A DNA stretch of 64,000 nt from Trematomus loennbergii (taxonomy: Eukaryota > Chordata > Actinopteri > Perciformes > Nototheniidae). Positions 60,448 through 64,000 of the stretch are shown piece after piece; position 1 is the stretch's first letter, and each line of letters opens with the position of its first letter. The notes beneath the pieces are model-generated. The model was not told where the DNA came from. It worked only from the letters and a program-made list of their open reading frames with translations, and did not search any database. The stretch covers positions 73,501-137,500 of the forward strand of contig JAAOOA010000341.1 in the NCBI GenBank assembly GCA_012861695.1, written 5' to 3'. The translations under genes and the position numbers were made by a program.

Positions 60448-62680
60448 ATGGACCTGAATTTTTATTCGGATTTAACGGACGGTACCGGGCAGCACGACGG
60501 TGACCCAGAGTTTCTGGACCCGCAGGCTTTCAATGGATTTGACTCAGACAACAAGGTGACTCTATGTTATGATAGGGGGCCACATGCAAACCAACAGCAT
60601 GCTACTTATTTTGCATTTGCTTTGAATATTTCTAACCGAAGTCATTCAACGTCAGCTGTTTTAAGTCACTTAAACCCCCCACTTCGTTAGAATTGATTTT
60701 ATGTGATTTTATTTTTCATTCATCCCTATTTTATGTATTTTTATGTATTATTTTCTATGTGTTTTACTCTGTGTTCTTCTTTAGATGCTGTTTTTTTATT
60801 AACTTGCTCTGTGTATTTTTTTTATGTGAAAGCACTTTGTTACTCTGTTTTGAAAGGTGCTTTATAATAACGTTTTTATTAATATATATAAGTGTAGATA
60901 TATGTGTTTGTTGCTTGATTTTGATTATTATAATCCCTAAAGGTAGCGGAGTAAAAAGTACAATATTGGTTTCCAAATTGTAGTGGAGTAGAAAAAACAC
61001 TCAAGTATAGTACAGGTAGCCCAGAATAAAGTAGTAAATGTACTTCAATACATTACACCACTTATCAAAGTCAAGTCAAAGTCTTTATTGTCAATCTTTC
61101 ATTTTGTGTGTACAGACAATACCGTTTCCCACAATCCCGAATATATGGTATTGGAGAATGTGTCTTTTTCCTTCTGATTCACCTTTTTCTAACTTTTCCA
61201 CCTTTTATGTTTCAGTTTCCTGGAGGCAGTGACAACTACCTGACCATCTCCGGGTCCGGGCATCCCTTCCTCTCCTCCTCAGAGGTAGGCGTTCACATTT
61301 TGGATTACCTGGCTTTTTATTTCCCTCTGACAGGTTGTATTTCTCCCTGCTGTTGACCTACAAAGTGTTACCATACCTTAAGCTGCTTTAAATCTCTTAG
61401 TTAACGTCACATCAACCATACATACACTTAATCATCTCTAACGTAACATCTAGCGGTTGGCAACCTTTATTTTGTAGCTATTAAACCATGTTAATATTTG
61501 TTTTTGTGTCATTTGTGAATGGTAATATAAGGTATGTATGAATCGTTCTGTCACTGGTGCCATGAGTACATATAAAGTCAGTTTTAGTTGACCCATGACA
61601 TTTGAAATCAACTCACTGACATACTCACATTTTTTAGTGTGCCACTAAACCCATTGACCTCTTCAACCTCGCTGGATCTGCTGGTGGAGTATGAATTATT
61701 TTTAATATATCTCACTACCCCTCCTGCTTCAAATCAGACACCTTTTTTTGTTTGTTTTTTCATGTCAGTAAGGGGAGATGAATCATCAAACACGTCATGT
61801 CAGGATAGGAATTTAAAATAACAGAAACTGACTCATCCAAAGTGACATTTGTTCATCGGGGCGCTACATTTCAGGGTTATAGAAAAGTATCTATACATAT
61901 TTTAAGTGCTGTTTTGTCTGGGGTGTCCTTAGAGAATAGTAATAATAAAAAGTGAGAGCGATCACAACTACAATCCTAATCGTAAACGTCAACCTATTTC
62001 CTGCAGCGGTGGTTTTTCTGCACAAACTTGTTGTAAATATTGCGATAATCAGCGTTCTCCAGCTGTGATTGATAGCATGCTTTCACAATTTGGACGTTTT
62101 CTATTTTTTTGGATTGCATGATCAGTGGACTGTATCACAAAGCAAGATGAACGAAGTCTTTCCCTCTTTGAGCTCAACCATCGATTAGAGTAGTTATTTG
62201 AACTTAAGTGATCTCTTTGTCCGTGATGTTTTGTCTATCTAATTAAAGATATGATTTAAAGGCATTGAAACTAAGGTTTTAGTTGTAATTTGTTTATTTT
62301 AACTGATCTGTTCCTTTGGAGGATGTTCGCTGGTTGATCATCAAAAGTAAGCTAGCTTTACAATGCAGGGCGGGGTTGTTTGTTGTTTAATTTCCCCTCT
62401 CTTTCCCCTATCCTGACACCTGAGTTTCGATGGCAAGCTAACCCACTTATCTTGCTTTGTGACACGAGCTTCCACGCACAGAACTGTCGCACTGTGTACA
62501 CATTTCCTGATCCGATCACTCCTGACACAAAATATGTGTTTTAATAAATCTGTAATTCCTGACTAATCTCTCTCCTTCTTTTATAACTCTCTTACCTTTC
62601 TTTCCAAATGTTTTATTTGACTCCTACGCCCCAATTTCTCACAACGGTGTTTTCTCTCTTCCCTCCATTCTTATCTTTTC

Positions 62681-62756
<76 letters not shown>

Positions 62757-63889
62757 CCATCTTCTCTGCAGACCTTCCACACCCCCAGCCTCGAGATGAA
62801 GAGTTTGAGATCCCTCCCCATCTCTCTGGATCCTGACTCCGCCCTCACCGTCTCCGATGTTGTTTCCCATTTCGGGGAGTTGGGACTCCGGCCCCCCCGA
62901 CAGCGTGGTTGTTCCCGGGAACGCCGTGGTGGAAGGAGACGACCCTCGTTCGCCTCCACCTTCGTCAACGCCCCGTCTCAGGGCCTGGAGCACCTGAGTC
63001 TGGGCGTCATCAACCAATCGGGAGGGAGCGCTCTGTTGGGGTCCTCACTGGGAATGGTGAGTAGTATGGGGAAATGTTTAGTTTGGTTTAGTTTATTTGT
63101 TTATAGTGTCGTGGACAGTCCCAAAAACAGTAATGTTGCAGATGATAATGGACACCTTTTTAAAATCACAATACATCAACAGCATTAGTAAATAAATGCA
63201 AACGACACACGCTACTACATACATGTCACATATAGCACATCACAATCACACAACGAGGGCCACATCCATGATCACAACATGTAACACACACGCCATATCC
63301 AACACAGACGCAGTGTGTGCAGGTTCTCAGTGAACCATGTTTTTAAGTGAGCTGTAAAGGTGGTATATGTCTGTATGTATGTCTTTGATTTGAGTGGGTA
63401 GAGAGTTCCAGGTTTGTATTGCTGATGTAATTTAGTATTTGTCATATCTTATTTAACTGTACTCTTTCGCCGAATGATACGATACATTTTTCAAAATCGC
63501 ATAGTTAACCGTGTCTTATGACAATTCCTCGTATGTGTAAACGTACTTGGTTATAAAATGGCTTCTGATTCTGAAATGTAATTATCAGAAAAATAACGTT
63601 TAAATTCACTCACACTATCTCCGTCCTCAGGACCTCGGGCATCCAATCGGATCTCAGTTCAGCAGCTCGTCCCCGGTCACCATCGACGTCCCGTTGGGGG
63701 ACATGACCAGGGCCTGCTGGGGTCCAACCAGCTGACCACCATCGACCAATCAGAGCTCAGCGCCCAACTGGGGCTGGGTTTAGGAGGCGGGAGCATGTTG
63801 CAGCACCCCCGTCGCCCGGCAACCGTCTGTCGGCCACGGCGTCGCCCACCAGCTCGCTGCAGGACGACGACATGGACGACTTCAGGACG
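60448..63889 (+). CDS. tox4: tox4-like TOX HMG-box family gene, 5' exons (partial)
   Basis: Exons: 60448-60555 (36 codons, [12 protein letters not shown]...), 61216-61284 (23 codons, [20 protein letters not shown]), 62772-63056 and 63631-63889. All have GT-AG borders and phase-0 junctions. FPGGx[73 protein letters not shown] and the SPTSSL region match the N-terminal half of TOX4. TOX4 is a nuclear HMG-box protein known in mammals as part of a PP1/PNUTS/WDR82 complex. The HMG box and C-terminus lie beyond the window. Exon 3 changes frame near 62793, 62818, 62882 and 62943. Exon 4 changes frame near 63707 and 63809 and is 259 bp, two short of a multiple of three, with one base apparently missing at each. 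This is typical of unpolished long-read sequence. The tox4a/tox4b assignment is not possible here. Confidence 0.92.
60680..60885 (+). mobile_element. L2-like LINE 3' end fragment in tox4 intron 1
   Basis: T-rich sequence ending GAAAGGTGCTTTATAATAA, close to the GAAAGGCGCTATATAAAT end of the L2 at 638-2026. Confidence 0.45.
60945..61063. mobile_element. hAT-type MITE fragment in tox4 intron 1
   Basis: Words such as GGAGTAAAAAGTACAATATT, TGTAGTGGAGTAGAA and AAATGTACTTCAATACATTACACCACTT resemble a common fish hAT MITE rich in AGTAAAAGTAC motifs. Only one end is visible. Confidence 0.4.
61064..61110. repeat. LINE/SINE 3' tail-like fragment
   Basis: Repeated TCAAAGTCAAGTCAAAGTC followed by TTTATTGTCAATC, a form common at fish retroposon 3' ends. 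Confidence 0.35.
62686..62755. repeat. (CT)n tract before tox4 exon 3
   Basis: CT repeats of about 70 bp end 17 bp before the acceptor and may serve as an extended polypyrimidine tract. Confidence 0.9.
63087..63430 (-). mobile_element. LINE 3' fragment in tox4 intron 3, minus strand
   Basis: On the minus strand the region near 63410-63330 reads [13 protein letters not shown], a typical LINE ORF2 C-terminus, followed by an inactive 3' UTR ending at the GTTTAGTTTATTTG tail. Confidence 0.5.
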
Positions 63890-64000
63890 GTGAGCTTATT
63901 TACATCAGGGGGGTTCAAATTTTTCACCGAGGGCCACATTCAGAAAAATATAAGAAGGGCTGGGCCGCTCACTAGAGGTATATTGCCTCATAAGTTAAGT

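Noticed and set aside
60693..60983. Hydrophobic 96-codon frame in tox4 intron 1
   Set aside because: It is T-rich L2-like 3' sequence translated by chance, with no splice or domain support.

Overview
This is nuclear DNA from a teleost fish. It has GT-AG spliced genes, abundant L2-type LINEs, hAT/TTAA/TTA-flanked DNA elements, long (TG)n and (CT)n tracts, and the 5' exons of a tox4-like HMG-box gene. It holds no prokaryotic operon, tRNA, rRNA or CRISPR array. The species cannot be named from the sequence.

Layout: about 57 kb is a tandem array of five copies of one lectin gene, all on the + strand, with start codons at 3698, 15885, 28353, 42391 and 54620 (spacing 12.2, 12.5, 14.0 and 12.2 kb). 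Each copy has an untranslated first exon with a strong donor, a 34-bp signal-peptide exon, and three exons that each encode one C-type lectin-like domain (CTLD). A complete product is about 375 residues and looks secreted. Copy 5 is fully open, copy 4 is one base short of open, and copies 1-3 carry several indels. The flanks show a higher-order structure: units 1 and 3 share one 3' flank (TG tracts, hAT remnants, a 785-bp TTA-flanked element). Units 2 and 4 share another (a 3.3-kb composite insert in intron 1, a solo LTR, and an L2 inside a TTAA-flanked element). The two-gene block [1+2] was therefore copied as [3+4], and unit 5 is a separate copy at the array edge.

Because the units are paralogous, many insertions have an empty site in a sister unit, so their ends and target duplications can be read directly. 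Examples are a hAT inside a hAT inside a foldback element in unit 3, and a retroviral LTR inside an L2 inside a TTAA element in units 2 and 4. The lectin exons do not follow the flank classes, which points to gene conversion or unequal exchange.

From about 56.7 kb the sequence leaves the array. A roughly 3.7-kb intergenic region has LINE scraps, a possible CRE/ETS promoter and a perfect 44-bp palindrome. The first four coding exons of tox4 follow (60448-63889), and the gene runs off the right end before its HMG box. Several single-base indels in these conserved exons restore the expected exon length when taken together, so base-level assembly error is likely and should be weighed before calling the lectin copies dead.
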